A stretch of 64,000 bases of DNA from Chlorobiaceae bacterium. GTDB lineage: Bacteria > Bacteroidota > Ignavibacteria > UBA10030 > SZUA-254. Below the pieces are notes generated by a model. It was not told the origin of the DNA and did not search any database. It saw only the letters and a list, made by a program, of their open reading frames with translations. The translations under genes were made by a program, and so were the position numbers. Numbering within the stretch: position 1 is the stretch's first letter; each line of letters opens with the position of its first letter. Location: positions 169,396-233,395 of the forward strand of contig PNNN01000011.1 of assembly GCA_013824245.1 (NCBI GenBank). Reading direction: 5' to 3'. This document shows positions 46,265 to 55,539 of this stretch, piece by piece.

Positions 46265-48373
46265 CTACCCCAGCATATCCGCAACTTTCTCAATATCATT
46301 CGTCGGCAGTTGGCAACTATAATTCTGACAAATATAAGCTGTTGCTTTGCCGTCAATCATCGTCATGTTTTCGATGAACGGCAGATAGGTGACTAACTTC
46401 GATTTTGAGTTATCCTCAACGAGCAGAATAACTTGATTCGGCAGGAAATGTTTACGAATTTCTTTCAACAATACTTTTGTGTCTTCCGCTAATTTTTCGC
46501 CAACGATAATTATTTCCTTCGGAGTTGTAACGTCCCAATTTAACGCTACCAACATCTGCGGCAATGCTTCCGGCATTTGGCTCAGACGAGAACCGAACGA
46601 TTGAATCGTTTTTTCTGCCATCTCGCGCCAAGCATTGTTATTAGTTATCTGAGATAATTTTAGGAGATTCAGCGCGGCTATGGAATTGCCCGTTGGTTCG
46701 GCGCCATCGTAATCTTCTTTTGTCCTTAACAGAATTGATGGATCGTTCCCGGTTGTGTCGAAAAATCCACCTGCCTCTGCATCCCCAAATAATTCAATCT
46801 GTTTTTCAGCCAACGATATTGCGTATTCAAGCCATTGGAAGTCGAAAGTCGATTCGTAAAGATCAATCAATCCTTGAATCATAAAAGTATAATCCTGCAA
46901 GCCGCCATCGAAGCGGGCATCACCGTCGCGGTAACGGCGGTAAAGCGTTTGCGTTTGTGGATTGTAGAGATTCTTCATTATGAAACGTGCGGCAGTTTCT
47001 GCGGCATCACGATAAATATCGTACTCAAGGATCTGGTATGCTTTGGCGAAAGCCGAAATCATCAATCCATTCCATGCTGTTATTATCTTATCGTCAAGAT
47101 GCGGATGAGGACGTTTCTCACGTTCGAGATATAATTTATGTTTTGCGGCAAGTATGAGCGGCTTCAATTCATCAGATGTTTTAGCAAACCTCTGTGCCGT
47201 CTCATCAATATTATGAGCTACATAAAGAATGTTCTGTCCGTAAAAAACATTGAGGTGATCTTGAAGCGCATTTCCTTCATCTTCAACTCCAAAATAATAA
47301 TTGAAGATCTCGGCGTTATTTTTCCCGATGATTGATTCGATCTCGGATTTCGTCCAAACATAAAAAGCACCTTCTTCTTTTTCGTGCGGCTTGGACGAAT
47401 TGGAAATACTTTCAGCGTCTTCAGCCGAATAAAATCCGCCATCTTTATGGTGAAGTTTTATCAGAACATAATCTAAAATACCTTTTGCGGTTTCAATCAG
47501 TGTGTCGTCTTTGGTTATCTGATACGTTTCGAGATAAGAGACGGCAAGTTGTGCCTGATCGTAAAGCATTTTTTCGAAATGAGGAACCCGCCATTGCTCA
47601 TCAACCGAGTAGCGATGAAATCCGCCGCCGATTTGATCGTACATGCCGCCCCGTGCCATAGCTCGCAGTGTGTTGAGAACGATTTTTAGGGATGAACCAT
47701 TGCCGGTTCGTTTAAAATATCTCAGAAGAAAATTAAACACCGATGGTCTGGGAAACTTTGGCGCATTTCCGAATCCACAAAATTTAGGATCGTAGCTTTG
47801 CAGAAATTGCTGGTATGCTTTGCTGATGATCGACTCATCAATTGTTGTGTTATTTTCCGAACTTGAATTTGAACGTAGATGCTCAGTAATCTGTTCGCTT
47901 GTTGTGAATATTTTATTTCGCTCATTTATCCAAAGTTCGCTGATGCGTTTCACTAAATCCGAGAATCCCGGTTTGCCGTGATGTTCCGTTGGACGGATAT
48001 ATGTTGCGGCATAGAAAGGTTTCAGATCATGAGTAAGAAAAACCGACATGGGCCAACCACCTTGTCCGGTGGTGGCAACAAGTGCGCTCATATAAACACG
48101 ATCAACGTCGGGGCGTTCTTCGCGGTCGACTTTTATGTTGACCATCTGCTCATTCATAATTTGAGCGATGGTTTCATTCTCAAATACTTCCCGCTCCATA
48201 ACATGGCACCAGTAACAGGTTGAGTATCCAATAGAGAGAAAAATTGGTTTGTCTTCTTGGCGGGCTTTTTTAAATGCTTCTTCACCCCACGGATACCAAT
48301 CGACGGGATTGTGGGCATGTTGGAGAAGGTACGGACTTTTTTCGTTGATGAGGCGATTTGGGTTTTTTATCAT
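46265..48373 (-). CDS. DUF255 / YyaL-type protein (thioredoxin-like + six-hairpin glycosidase-like)
   Basis: 702 residues, full length for the YyaL/SPATA20 family. The N-terminal thioredoxin-like domain shows the family signature: [53 protein letters not shown] and [14 protein letters not shown]. An (alpha/alpha)6-type region follows ([39 protein letters not shown]). The Cys pair CYWC could be redox active. The biochemical role is not established for the family. Transcribed alone, with a GC-rich palindrome directly after the stop. Confidence 0.9.
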   Translation of the reverse strand: MIKNPNRLINEKSPYLLQHAHNPVDWYPWGEEAFKKARQEDKPIFLSIGYSTCYWCHVMEREVFENETIAQIMNEQMVNIKVDREERPDVDRVYMSALVATTGQGGWPMSVFLTHDLKPFYAATYIRPTEHHGKPGFSDLVKRISELWINERNKIFTTSEQITEHLRSNSSSENNTTIDESIISKAYQQFLQSYDPKFCGFGNAPKFPRPSVFNFLLRYFKRTGNGSSLKIVLNTLRAMARGGMYDQIGGGFHRYSVDEQWRVPHFEKMLYDQAQLAVSYLETYQITKDDTLIETAKGILDYVLIKLHHKDGGFYSAEDAESISNSSKPHEKEEGAFYVWTKSEIESIIGKNNAEIFNYYFGVEDEGNALQDHLNVFYGQNILYVAHNIDETAQRFAKTSDELKPLILAAKHKLYLEREKRPHPHLDDKIITAWNGLMISAFAKAYQILEYDIYRDAAETAARFIMKNLYNPQTQTLYRRYRDGDARFDGGLQDYTFMIQGLIDLYESTFDFQWLEYAISLAEKQIELFGDAEAGGFFDTTGNDPSILLRTKEDYDGAEPTGNSIAALNLLKLSQITNNNAWREMAEKTIQSFGSRLSQMPEALPQMLVALNWDVTTPKEIIIVGEKLAEDTKVLLKEIRKHFLPNQVILLVEDNSKSKLVTYLPFIENMTMIDGKATAYICQNYSCQLPTNDIEKVADMLG

Positions 48374-48525
48374 ATTAGCTTATTAATTCTCAGGACCTGA
48401 ATAAAAAACATTTGGTAGGATAATCAATGATTAAACAATGTATTTTGGTTGTGAGCCAGCCACGCGTTACACACTTTGAATTATCATTAAGACGTCATGT
48501 TGAAGGTTATTAAATTTCTATCAAT

Positions 48526-49782
48526 CTAAAGCCAAATAATAACGTACTGATTTCCCAACAAATCATCATACCATACACCGATATTATATAACAGAGATAT
48601 ATCCATAGGTGGATCTATTGATAGACCAGTAAATCCTGTTTTGCTTGTTAATTTTGGGTTACTATTATAAAACTGATTAGCGAACTTGTCCGAGAACTGT
48701 ACCATAACATTAGTTAACATGCTGGCAGGGTTTACAACAGTTCCATCGGGCAATTTATATTCAAGAGCAATAGATGTAAGTTTTCCATCGCTATTAGTGT
48801 GTAGAGTGGGTATTATTATGATTAAGCTATATTTAACATCAATGTTTGAATAATTTAATGTAAATGATTGGTTACCGTCAAGAGTTACCGTATATGTTCC
48901 CTTTTTAAACGGTAGAAAAGCTGATCCCCATGGGGCTCCGGGTTGAGCAACAGTCTCTCTCCCAAACGATGCAATAAAACCCCTATCAGCACCACAAGCG
49001 GGAGCCATCAAGTATCCCCATTTGATAATATCGGAATAAGGATCTTCTACAGGTCCTGATAAAGTAATATTTCCATTTGAAAAAGTTAATCCTGAACCGC
49101 CGCCAATCTCTATCATATAATTAACATAATAGTGGGCGCTATCCGTTAGTGTGGCAAGACTGTCATTGAAACCCCAATGTCCGGCGTTAATTCCAAAAAT
49201 TGTATAGACAACTAATTGTCGATTGGACAAAACATCAGGAATACTGTCGTTATCAGTATCAATATTCTGTGCAATTGATTCATAGTAACTGTCTATAACT
49301 TTTAAACTATTAATTTCTGTGTCCGAAATTATAATTTCATTTCCGAAGGGATCATTGGAAGGAATAACACTATTGCCTACCAACGTAAGTGTTGATAGAT
49401 CAATTGTTGTATTTTCTCCATCTACCAGATTGCCAAGAGGCAGCATATTTAAACCACGTGAAGAAAGATTCCCGATATACTTGTTATCGGCAGTCAAAAA
49501 TACTAAGGCGACACCCGTTCCAATTTGACCGGTAACAGAAAAACTTCCATCAACGATATCTGTGAGACTATAATAGTATTTGCTGAAAACAAGAACTTTC
49601 TTAGCATCGGATATCGATAAAGAGTCGCCACTTGTTTTGCTTAATGGGATATTGCCCTTAATCCGAATTCCGGTTTCAACCGGTGGAGGATTATTATTGT
49701 TGGATACACTGTTCTCATCTTTTTTACAATTTGAGAAGATAAGTGTAATTGCAATGATCATTAGTAAAAATATATTTTTCAT
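48526..49782 (-). CDS. Lipoprotein of unknown function
   Basis: 418 residues with a lipoprotein signal (LMIIAITLIFSNCKKDENS, Cys near 19) followed by a low-complexity Asn/Pro linker (NNNNPPP). The mature part is predicted beta-rich: GIRIKGNIPLS, GSFSVTGQIGTG, YFYSLT-like segments and DTDNDSIPDVLS, a calcium-loop-like aspartate cluster. It ends NQYVIIWL. Nothing identifies an enzyme; a surface or periplasmic structural role is likely. It stands alone with about 150 bases on its downstream side. Confidence 0.6.
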   Translation of the reverse strand: MKNIFLLMIIAITLIFSNCKKDENSVSNNNNPPPVETGIRIKGNIPLSKTSGDSLSISDAKKVLVFSKYYYSLTDIVDGSFSVTGQIGTGVALVFLTADNKYIGNLSSRGLNMLPLGNLVDGENTTIDLSTLTLVGNSVIPSNDPFGNEIIISDTEINSLKVIDSYYESIAQNIDTDNDSIPDVLSNRQLVVYTIFGINAGHWGFNDSLATLTDSAHYYVNYMIEIGGGSGLTFSNGNITLSGPVEDPYSDIIKWGYLMAPACGADRGFIASFGRETVAQPGAPWGSAFLPFKKGTYTVTLDGNQSFTLNYSNIDVKYSLIIIIPTLHTNSDGKLTSIALEYKLPDGTVVNPASMLTNVMVQFSDKFANQFYNSNPKLTSKTGFTGLSIDPPMDISLLYNIGVWYDDLLGNQYVIIWL

Positions 49783-49980
49783 AATTTAAGTTCTTAGATC
49801 GTTATTATTTTTTGTTCTGAACATGAAATAATTTGAAAATACCGTGGCGTTCGCCTTGATAATATATAACCATAATGTTAGAATATCAAGCTTTTTGAGA
49901 AATGATGTGATTTGGGCTAATCGTTAGATAAGTAAAAATATACAATGTAACTCTTACCCCGCCTTCGTTTCGGCGGCTTG

Positions 49981-50010
49981 CTTGCTGCCTGCCTGCGGCA
50001 GGTGGGCAAG
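49981..50010. repeat. GC-rich hairpin near tRNA-Ala
   Basis: CTTGC..GCCTGCC folds onto GGCAGG.GGGCAAG (49981-50010). It is preceded by a second small hairpin, CCGCC/GGCGG, at 49959-49976. The GCCTGCC/GGCAGG core matches the palindrome at 39202-39238. Confidence 0.45.
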
Positions 50011-50020
50011 CAGGGATCCG

Positions 50021-50072
50021 CAATCTGTCAATGAACTTAACTTCTCTTCGCTCGTTAAGTTCAGACAGATTG
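50021..50072 (-). repeat. Nested palindrome A, 3' side of tRNA-Ala
   Basis: Outer arms CAATCTGTC (50021-50029) and GACAGATTG (50064-50072); inner arms GAACTTAAC (50033-50041) and GTTAAGTTC (50054-50062). It begins four bases beyond the tRNA 3' end on the minus strand, and may double as a terminator for the tRNA. It is homologous to palindrome B at 50192-50250. Confidence 0.6.
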
Positions 50073-50076
50073 GGAG

Positions 50077-50149
50077 TGGAGCTGATCGGGATCGAACCGA
50101 CGACCTCCTCGTTGCGAACGAGGCGCTCTCCCAACTGAGCTACAGCCCC
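50077..50149 (-). tRNA. tRNA-Ala (anticodon CGC)
   Basis: On the minus strand 73 bases fold as a complete cloverleaf. The 7-bp acceptor is GGGGCTG with CAGCTCC (one G-T pair) and discriminator A. The D-arm reads TAGCTCAGTTGGGAGAGC. The anticodon stem CCTCG/CGAGG closes the loop TTCGCAA (anticodon CGC), and the T-arm is GTCGG/TTCGATC/CCGAT. CCA is not encoded. The anticodon reads the Ala codon GCG. Related palindromes lie on both sides. Confidence 0.96.
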
Positions 50150-50169
50150 AATGTTTTCTGTGCTATCTG

Positions 50170-50188
50170 ATCCCGCCTTCGGCGGGAT
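50170..50188. repeat. Short GC-rich hairpin upstream of tRNA-Ala
   Basis: ATCCCGCC and GGCGGGAT with a TTC loop, 8 perfect pairs, 21 bases from the 5' end of the tRNA gene. It lies between the tRNA and palindrome B. Confidence 0.5.
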
Positions 50189-50191
50189 TCT

Positions 50192-50250
50192 CAATCCGAC
50201 TTATAACTTAACTTCTCCGTTGTTCGGAATCGTTAAGTTATGTCGGATTG
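50192..50250 (-). repeat. Nested palindrome B with adjoining tRNA fragment
   Basis: Outer arms CAATCCGAC (50192-50200) and GTCGGATTG (50242-50250), inner arms TAACTTAAC (50204-50212) and GTTAAGTTA (50232-50240). It has the same plan and nearly the same arms as palindrome A at 50021-50072. Confidence 0.6.
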
Positions 50251-50252
50251 GA

Positions 50253-50265
50253 AGCTACAGCCCCA
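50253..50265 (-). pseudogene. Fragment of the 5' end of tRNA-Ala
   Basis: AGCTACAGCCCCA at 50253-50265 is identical to the 5' end of the nearby tRNA-Ala gene plus its preceding base (50138-50150). It lies directly against palindrome B, in the same orientation as the real tRNA and palindrome A. Most of a second tRNA copy appears to have been deleted. The match is only 13 bases. Confidence 0.4.
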
Positions 50266-50401
50266 TAACAATTATTAATTTTCAATTGACAATTTACAAT
50301 TGTCAATTATGTTGTTGTAATATAAGAAACTTCGAAAGTTAAAACAAGATTGAATTATTCGCTAATTGCAATTTGCAGATTCTGTTCGTATCTTTTCAAA
50401 A

Positions 50402-52615
50402 ATGAAATCAGCCAATCAACCTAATAAAGATTTATCGTTCTCTGTTCAGTATGTCAAGGGAATAGGTCCAAGGCGGGCAGAGGCGCTTGCCGAGCAGGGG
50501 GTTAAGACTGTCCATGACCTCCTTTATTACTTCCCTTTTGATTATATCGATTTGAGTAAAGTTGAAAAGATCAACGGATTAAAAACATTCATCGATACCG
50601 AAAAATGGGTAACGACAATCGGAACTGTTCGATCTTATGAAACCATCGGTAGATTTCCAAAATTGAGATTTGTTTTAACTTTGGGCGATGATACCGGAAC
50701 CCTTCAGTTGATTTTTTTCCAGAGTGTTAACTTCTTTAAAAAAGCATTTGCCGAAGGTGAATGTTTAGCGGTATCCGGGAAAGTAACAAGTTTCAATAAC
50801 AGATTGCAGATGATTCATCCCTCAATAGATCGTTTGGGTGAAGATGATGGAGATGCAGCGGGTGAATTTGTTCATACATCGGGTATTGTTCCGAAGTATT
50901 CATCCTCAGCAACCATGAAAGATGTAAACTTAAACATCAAGGGGTTTCGCCGCATAATTAAGTCAACGCTGAACGATTTTCTTAATTTAGTCCCTGAATT
51001 TTTACCGACAAATCTTTTAGCCAATCACAATCTGATCTCGATTCGGGAAGCATTGAGCAACATCCACTTCCCGGTCAGCGAAGTAAAATTAGACGAAGCC
51101 CGCCGACGATTGAAGTTTGATGAATTTTTTGCGCTTCAACTAATGCTCGCCATTCGGAAGAATCAGGTGAAAGTTGAATCCCCGGGCATAGCGTTTAATG
51201 TGAAAAGTAATTCAGCGCGAAGTTTGCTTGATTCACTTCCTTTTCAACTTACGAAAGCACAGCGGAGGGTTCTAAAAGAGATTGCCGAAGATATGGATTC
51301 TCGTCGTCCGATGTCGAGATTGTTGCAAGGTGACGTGGGAAGCGGCAAAACCATCGTTGCACTACTTGCTATGCTAATTGCGGTTGATAACGGATATCAA
51401 GCCGCTTTTATGGCGCCGACTGAAATCCTTGCTGAGCAACATTTTCAAACCTTAAGCACACTTCTTAACAGATTGCCGGTTAGTATCCAACTTCTGATTG
51501 GCGGTCAGCGAAGTCGGCAAAGAAAGGATGTACTCGAAAAAATAGAACAAGGTTCGGCTAATATTATAGTCGGGACCCACGCTCTGATCCAAGAGGGAGT
51601 TAAGTTTTCGAATTTAGGATTTATTGTAATAGATGAACAGCATAGATTCGGGGTTGCCCAGCGTGTTTTGCTCCGTGAAAAGGGCATTGAATCTCAGAAT
51701 GGCATTGTCTATCCTGATATTTTAATCATGACTGCGACACCAATTCCAAGAACGCTGTCGTTAACGGTGTATGGCGATCTTGACGTTTCAATAATCAATG
51801 AGATGCCTGCGAATCGAAAGCAGATAAAAACTCTTATCCGTACAGAATCTGAGATGGCAAGTGTTTATACATTCATCCGCGAGCAAGTGAAGCAAGGAAG
51901 ACAAGTATATATTGTCTATCCGTTGGTTGAGGAGTCGCAGAAGCTCGATCTTAAAGCCGCTACCGATAATTACGAACGACTCAGATCGGAATTATTTACC
52001 GATCTAAGAGTTGGATTGCTACACGGACAAATGAAATCGAATATTAAAGATGAGGTGATGCAAGCGTTCAAGAAGGGAGAGATAGATATTTTAGTGGCGA
52101 CAACTGTTATTGAAGTAGGAATTGATGTATCAAACGCATCCGTAATGATTATCGAACATGCCGAAAGGTACGGGCTTGCGCAGTTACATCAGCTTCGCGG
52201 TCGAGTTGGTCGCGGTGCAGACCAATCGTACTGCTTACTGATAGCTCCCGATTGGGTGAAGGGATCTTTGAATAATAAGTTTACATCTCTGAACATCGAT
52301 GGTGAAGTTCAAGAACGAAGTAATATAATTGAGCGGCTGCAAACTATGCTTGCGACTAACGATGGGTTCAAAATCGCTGAAATTGACCTAAAATTGCGGG
52401 GTCCGGGAGATTTTTTTGGAACACGCCAAAGCGGTGAACCACTTTTACGGATTGCAAACATTCTTACCGATCATGAAATTTTAACGCTTGCCCGTGCTGA
52501 AGCGTTTCACCTCATCAACGATGATCCTCATCTTCGCAAAGAAGAAAATAAAATCGTACGGGAATATTTTATCGAACGATTGAAGAACAAATATAAATAT
52601 TTATTCGGAGGATGA
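50402..52615 (+). CDS. recG: ATP-dependent DNA helicase RecG
   Basis: 737 residues from ATG 50402 (MKSANQPNKDLSF); the frame extends to a TTG at 50366 with no support. The N-terminal wedge/OB region includes VQYVKGIGPRRAEALAEQG and an OB-fold (TIGTVRSYETIGRFPKLRF). The superfamily 2 helicase motifs are complete: GDVGSGKTIVALLAM (Walker A), APTEILAEQHF, VIDEQHRFGVAQR (DExH), MTATPIPRTL, VATTVIEVGIDV and LHQLRGRVGRG. RecG remodels stalled forks and branch-migrates Holliday junctions. It ends about 85 bases before the promoter of the ATP-grasp cassette. Confidence 0.96.
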   Translation: MKSANQPNKDLSFSVQYVKGIGPRRAEALAEQGVKTVHDLLYYFPFDYIDLSKVEKINGLKTFIDTEKWVTTIGTVRSYETIGRFPKLRFVLTLGDDTGTLQLIFFQSVNFFKKAFAEGECLAVSGKVTSFNNRLQMIHPSIDRLGEDDGDAAGEFVHTSGIVPKYSSSATMKDVNLNIKGFRRIIKSTLNDFLNLVPEFLPTNLLANHNLISIREALSNIHFPVSEVKLDEARRRLKFDEFFALQLMLAIRKNQVKVESPGIAFNVKSNSARSLLDSLPFQLTKAQRRVLKEIAEDMDSRRPMSRLLQGDVGSGKTIVALLAMLIAVDNGYQAAFMAPTEILAEQHFQTLSTLLNRLPVSIQLLIGGQRSRQRKDVLEKIEQGSANIIVGTHALIQEGVKFSNLGFIVIDEQHRFGVAQRVLLREKGIESQNGIVYPDILIMTATPIPRTLSLTVYGDLDVSIINEMPANRKQIKTLIRTESEMASVYTFIREQVKQGRQVYIVYPLVEESQKLDLKAATDNYERLRSELFTDLRVGLLHGQMKSNIKDEVMQAFKKGEIDILVATTVIEVGIDVSNASVMIIEHAERYGLAQLHQLRGRVGRGADQSYCLLIAPDWVKGSLNNKFTSLNIDGEVQERSNIIERLQTMLATNDGFKIAEIDLKLRGPGDFFGTRQSGEPLLRIANILTDHEILTLARAEAFHLINDDPHLRKEENKIVREYFIERLKNKYKYLFGG

Positions 52616-52701
52616 TTTGTTCCGGTCGAGGGAGTTGACACATGAACAGACCATAGTTGAAAAAAATATTATTATCATTGAGGGAAAAATGAACTTTTCG
52701 C

Positions 52702-52731
52702 TTGACAATGGAAGTATAAAATGATTATATT
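52702..52731 (+). promoter_or_regulatory. Sigma70-like promoter of the ATP-grasp/aminomutase cassette
   Basis: TTGACA (52702-52707), an 18-base spacer and TATATT (52726-52731). This is the best -35/-10 match seen in the window. It lies about 90 bases before the first cassette gene and after the recG stop, so the four genes can be transcribed independently of recG. Confidence 0.55.
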
Positions 52732-52823
52732 ATGAATGTTATGATGATACAAATAAAATATGTCAAACAATTCGAGAGGGTTGCACGAGTAACTTGATAT
52801 CTCTTCCTGTGCGACACAGTCCG

Positions 52824-53957
52824 ATGCGCGTCGCGCTCGTCTACAATCAGAAGAAGGAAGAAGCAGTTCAACAATCGATGACTGAAAATGAAGGCGAACC
52901 TCCGAGTTCGCAGGGAAAGTTCTTCCCCAAATCAAATCCCTCACCTAAAAATAATCCAAATTCAGAAAACCTCCATCCATCGGATCTTTACGCTGAGTGG
53001 GATACGTTTGAAACCATCGATGCAGTGCGTTCTGCGCTTGCCGAACATCATTCTGTTACAATGATTGAAGCCGATGAACATGCTTTTTCAAAACTTCAGA
53101 AGTTAGTTCCTCAAATTGTATTTAACATCGCCGAGGGTTTAAACGGCGTATCGCGCGAAGCTCAAATTCCTGCTATGTTGGAGATGCTCGGACTTCCTTA
53201 TTCGGGTTCCGATCCACTTACATTGGCAATTTGTCTCGATAAATCGCGCGCGAAAGAGATATTATCGTACTATAACATTCCTACTGCGAAATTCGCTGTT
53301 ATACATTCCAAAGCTGATTTAAATAAATGCAAAATTTTCTTCCCCAATATTGTCAAACCGTTACATGAAGGTTCGAGTAAAGGCATTTATAATTCATCAA
53401 TCGTGCACACTGCCCATGAATTGGAGAAAGTAGTTACTGCAACACTCGATAAATATCAACAGCCGGTTCTTGTGGAAGAGTATTTACCCGGACGTGAGTT
53501 CACAGTTGCCATACTTGGAAATGGGAATGACCTGCAAGTTCTTCCTATCGTAGAAATTAAATTCGACACTTTACCGACAGGTGTTAATCCAATATATTCA
53601 TTCGAAGCCAAATGGATATGGGATCAATCTGATGCGCCGCTTGAAATATTTACTTGCCCCGCTGATCTTTCTCAAGAATTAGAAAAAGAAATAGTTGCAA
53701 CATCTAAACAAGCGTACAAAATACTGCGTTGCCGCGATTGGTGCCGCATTGATGTACGTCTTGATTCAAAAGGAACGCCGAATATAATAGAATTGAATCC
53801 GTTGCCCGGTATACTTCCAAAACCGGAAGATAATTCATGTTTTCCGAAAGCCGCTCGTGCTGCCGGTTTATCTTACAATCAATTAATTCAATCGGTATTA
53901 TTATTAGCCGCGCAGAGGTATGGATTAATGGAACCATCTTTCCAATCACCCAATTGA
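52824..53957 (+). CDS. D-Ala-D-Ala-ligase-like ATP-grasp enzyme, first of pair
   Basis: 377 residues from ATG 52824 (MRVALVYNQKKEEAV). A TTG at 52794 in frame is possible, because GAGAGG lies upstream of it. A Pro/Asn/Ser-rich insertion (about 20-55) interrupts the N-terminal Rossmann-like part. The ATP-grasp core is Ddl-like: NIAEGLNGVSREAQIPAMLE, LGLPYSGSDPLTLAICLDKS, VEEYLPGREFTVAIL, then the metal-site segment RIDVRLDSKGTPNIIELNPL (Asp, Glu, Asn). It should join a carboxylate (as acyl phosphate) to an amine with ATP. A paralogue follows 8 bases later. Genuine Ddl is about 300-370 residues and sits with cell-wall genes, so another peptide product is more likely here. Confidence 0.85.
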   Translation: MRVALVYNQKKEEAVQQSMTENEGEPPSSQGKFFPKSNPSPKNNPNSENLHPSDLYAEWDTFETIDAVRSALAEHHSVTMIEADEHAFSKLQKLVPQIVFNIAEGLNGVSREAQIPAMLEMLGLPYSGSDPLTLAICLDKSRAKEILSYYNIPTAKFAVIHSKADLNKCKIFFPNIVKPLHEGSSKGIYNSSIVHTAHELEKVVTATLDKYQQPVLVEEYLPGREFTVAILGNGNDLQVLPIVEIKFDTLPTGVNPIYSFEAKWIWDQSDAPLEIFTCPADLSQELEKEIVATSKQAYKILRCRDWCRIDVRLDSKGTPNIIELNPLPGILPKPEDNSCFPKAARAAGLSYNQLIQSVLLLAAQRYGLMEPSFQSPN

Positions 53958-53965
53958 GACAAATT

Positions 53966-55048
53966 ATGAGAAAAAAAATACATGTTGCTGTCATTTACAA
54001 CGAACCGGTAACTCAAACAGAATCCGAAAGAAAGTTCGTTACTGCATCGGGCGAGTTGTTGGAGGGTGCCCGTGAGCAAAACGGCGTAACCACACTAACC
54101 GATTTGTCTGAGGTCGGGGTTCTTGAAGAACGAACTGATATTGCCAATGCCCTGCAATCTGTAGGTTTTAAAAGCTCGATATTCAATGTCGACAGTAACA
54201 TAATGCGGCTCATTGATTTTCTTCGCAATACACAGCCCGATGTTATTTTCAATCTGTGTGAAAGTGTGGGGAATGAAGCTATTCACGAAATGCACGTTGC
54301 GGGTATGTATGAATTAATGGGAATCCCGTACACAGGCGCCGGACCGCTTGCTTTAGGAATAGCGTTGAATAAAGTTCGGGTGAAAGAAATTTTGTTGAGC
54401 AATGGACTGCCAACACCGCGATACCAATTAGTTGAAAGTCCTATTAAAATTACGCTCGACGAGAACATGAATTTTCCATTGATTGTAAAGCCAGCTCGAG
54501 AAGATGCAAGCGTCGGAATATCATCGGACTCGGTTGTTTATAGTCTGAGCGATATGAAGAAACGAGTTCGGTTCATATTTGAACAGTTTGATCAGCCCGC
54601 ACTCGTTGAGGAATATATCGATGGCCGTGAATTGAACGTTGCTGTCCTTGGAAACCGTAAGCCCACGGTGCTTCCTATTTCAGAGATTGATATGTCAACA
54701 CTGCCTAAACAATATCATCGGATTATTTCATACAATGCGAAATGGATGAAAGGGACTGATGAGTATGAACACACAAAAGGTGTTTGTCCGGCAAAAATTT
54801 CATCAGAGTTGGAAACTACTATGAAAGAGATGGCACTTAAAGCATTTCATCTGGTGGGCTGCAGAGATTACGCACGTGTCGATTTTCGTCTAACAAATAA
54901 AAATAAACCATATATACTCGAAGTGAATCCGAATCCCGATATATCTGATGATGCCGGCTTTGCTCGCTCGGCTCGCGCGCATGGTTTTAAATTTGAAGAA
55001 TTAATCTCAAAAATTGTCGAGTTAGCAATCGAGAGGTCTGCATTGTGA
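53966..55048 (+). CDS. D-Ala-D-Ala-ligase-like ATP-grasp enzyme, second of pair
   Basis: 360 residues from ATG 53966 (MRKKIHVAVIYNEPV). The frame is open further upstream but overlaps the first gene and is unlikely to be used. The core repeats the first enzyme's plan: NLCESVGNEAIHEMHVAGMYE, LMGIPYTGAGPLALGIALNK, VEEYIDGRELNVAVLGNRKP and RVDFRLTNKNKPYILEVNPN (metal ligands). The replacement of the usual NLxEG by NLCES and of PYTGSD by PYTGAG sets it apart from the first copy, suggesting a different substrate. Its stop overlaps the GNAT start (GTGA). Confidence 0.85.
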   Translation: MRKKIHVAVIYNEPVTQTESERKFVTASGELLEGAREQNGVTTLTDLSEVGVLEERTDIANALQSVGFKSSIFNVDSNIMRLIDFLRNTQPDVIFNLCESVGNEAIHEMHVAGMYELMGIPYTGAGPLALGIALNKVRVKEILLSNGLPTPRYQLVESPIKITLDENMNFPLIVKPAREDASVGISSDSVVYSLSDMKKRVRFIFEQFDQPALVEEYIDGRELNVAVLGNRKPTVLPISEIDMSTLPKQYHRIISYNAKWMKGTDEYEHTKGVCPAKISSELETTMKEMALKAFHLVGCRDYARVDFRLTNKNKPYILEVNPNPDISDDAGFARSARAHGFKFEELISKIVELAIERSAL

Positions 55049-55536
55049 CAATCAGGCCGCTTATACAGAGCGATCGGGCGCAATTACAGATGATTCTTGA
55101 GGAGACGAAAGTTTTCCGCAGTGAAGAAATTGATGTAGCTCTTGAATTGATGGACAGTGCATTAAATCGACCTGAACAAAAAGATTACATTGTGTATACC
55201 GGTGTGGATGGATCGGTAATAGTTGGTTATTACTGCTTAGGTCCAACGCCGATGACAGAAGGAACTTATGACCTTTATTGGATTGCAGTGAAGCCGTCTA
55301 TTCATAACAAAGGTTACGGAAAGAAATTGTTGGCACATGCCGAATCTTTAGTGCGCGATAATAACGGACGATTGATTGTTGCAGAAACATCATCGCAACC
55401 TAAGTACGAAAACACAAGAAAATTTTACGTCAAGAATCAATACCTTGAGCTTGCACGGATTAAAGGATATTATAAAATCGGCGACGATCTCGTCGTCTAC
55501 GGAAAATATGTCTCACAATCTGAGGTACAGATTTAA
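55045..55536 (+). CDS. GNAT-family N-acetyltransferase
   Basis: 163 residues from GTG 55045, which overlaps the previous stop by four bases. The acetyl-CoA-binding segment is YWIAVKPSIHNKGYGKKLLA (the V...NKGYGKKL pattern of motif A), followed by RLIVAETSSQPKYENTRKFY and VKNQYLELARIKGYY (motif B). It is shorter than the beta-lysine acetyltransferase AblB of methanogens (about 270 residues), so it is not simply that enzyme. In this cassette it could acetylate the product of the ligases or of the aminomutase. Substrate unknown. Confidence 0.85.
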   Translation: MTIRPLIQSDRAQLQMILEETKVFRSEEIDVALELMDSALNRPEQKDYIVYTGVDGSVIVGYYCLGPTPMTEGTYDLYWIAVKPSIHNKGYGKKLLAHAESLVRDNNGRLIVAETSSQPKYENTRKFYVKNQYLELARIKGYYKIGDDLVVYGKYVSQSEVQI

Positions 55537-55539
55537 TTT

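Noticed and set aside
49886..50194. A minus-strand reading frame across the tRNA region with a segment reading GAVAQLGERLVRNEEVVGS
   Set aside because: This is the well-known false translation of a tRNA gene; the frame runs through the tRNA-Ala cloverleaf and the palindromes.
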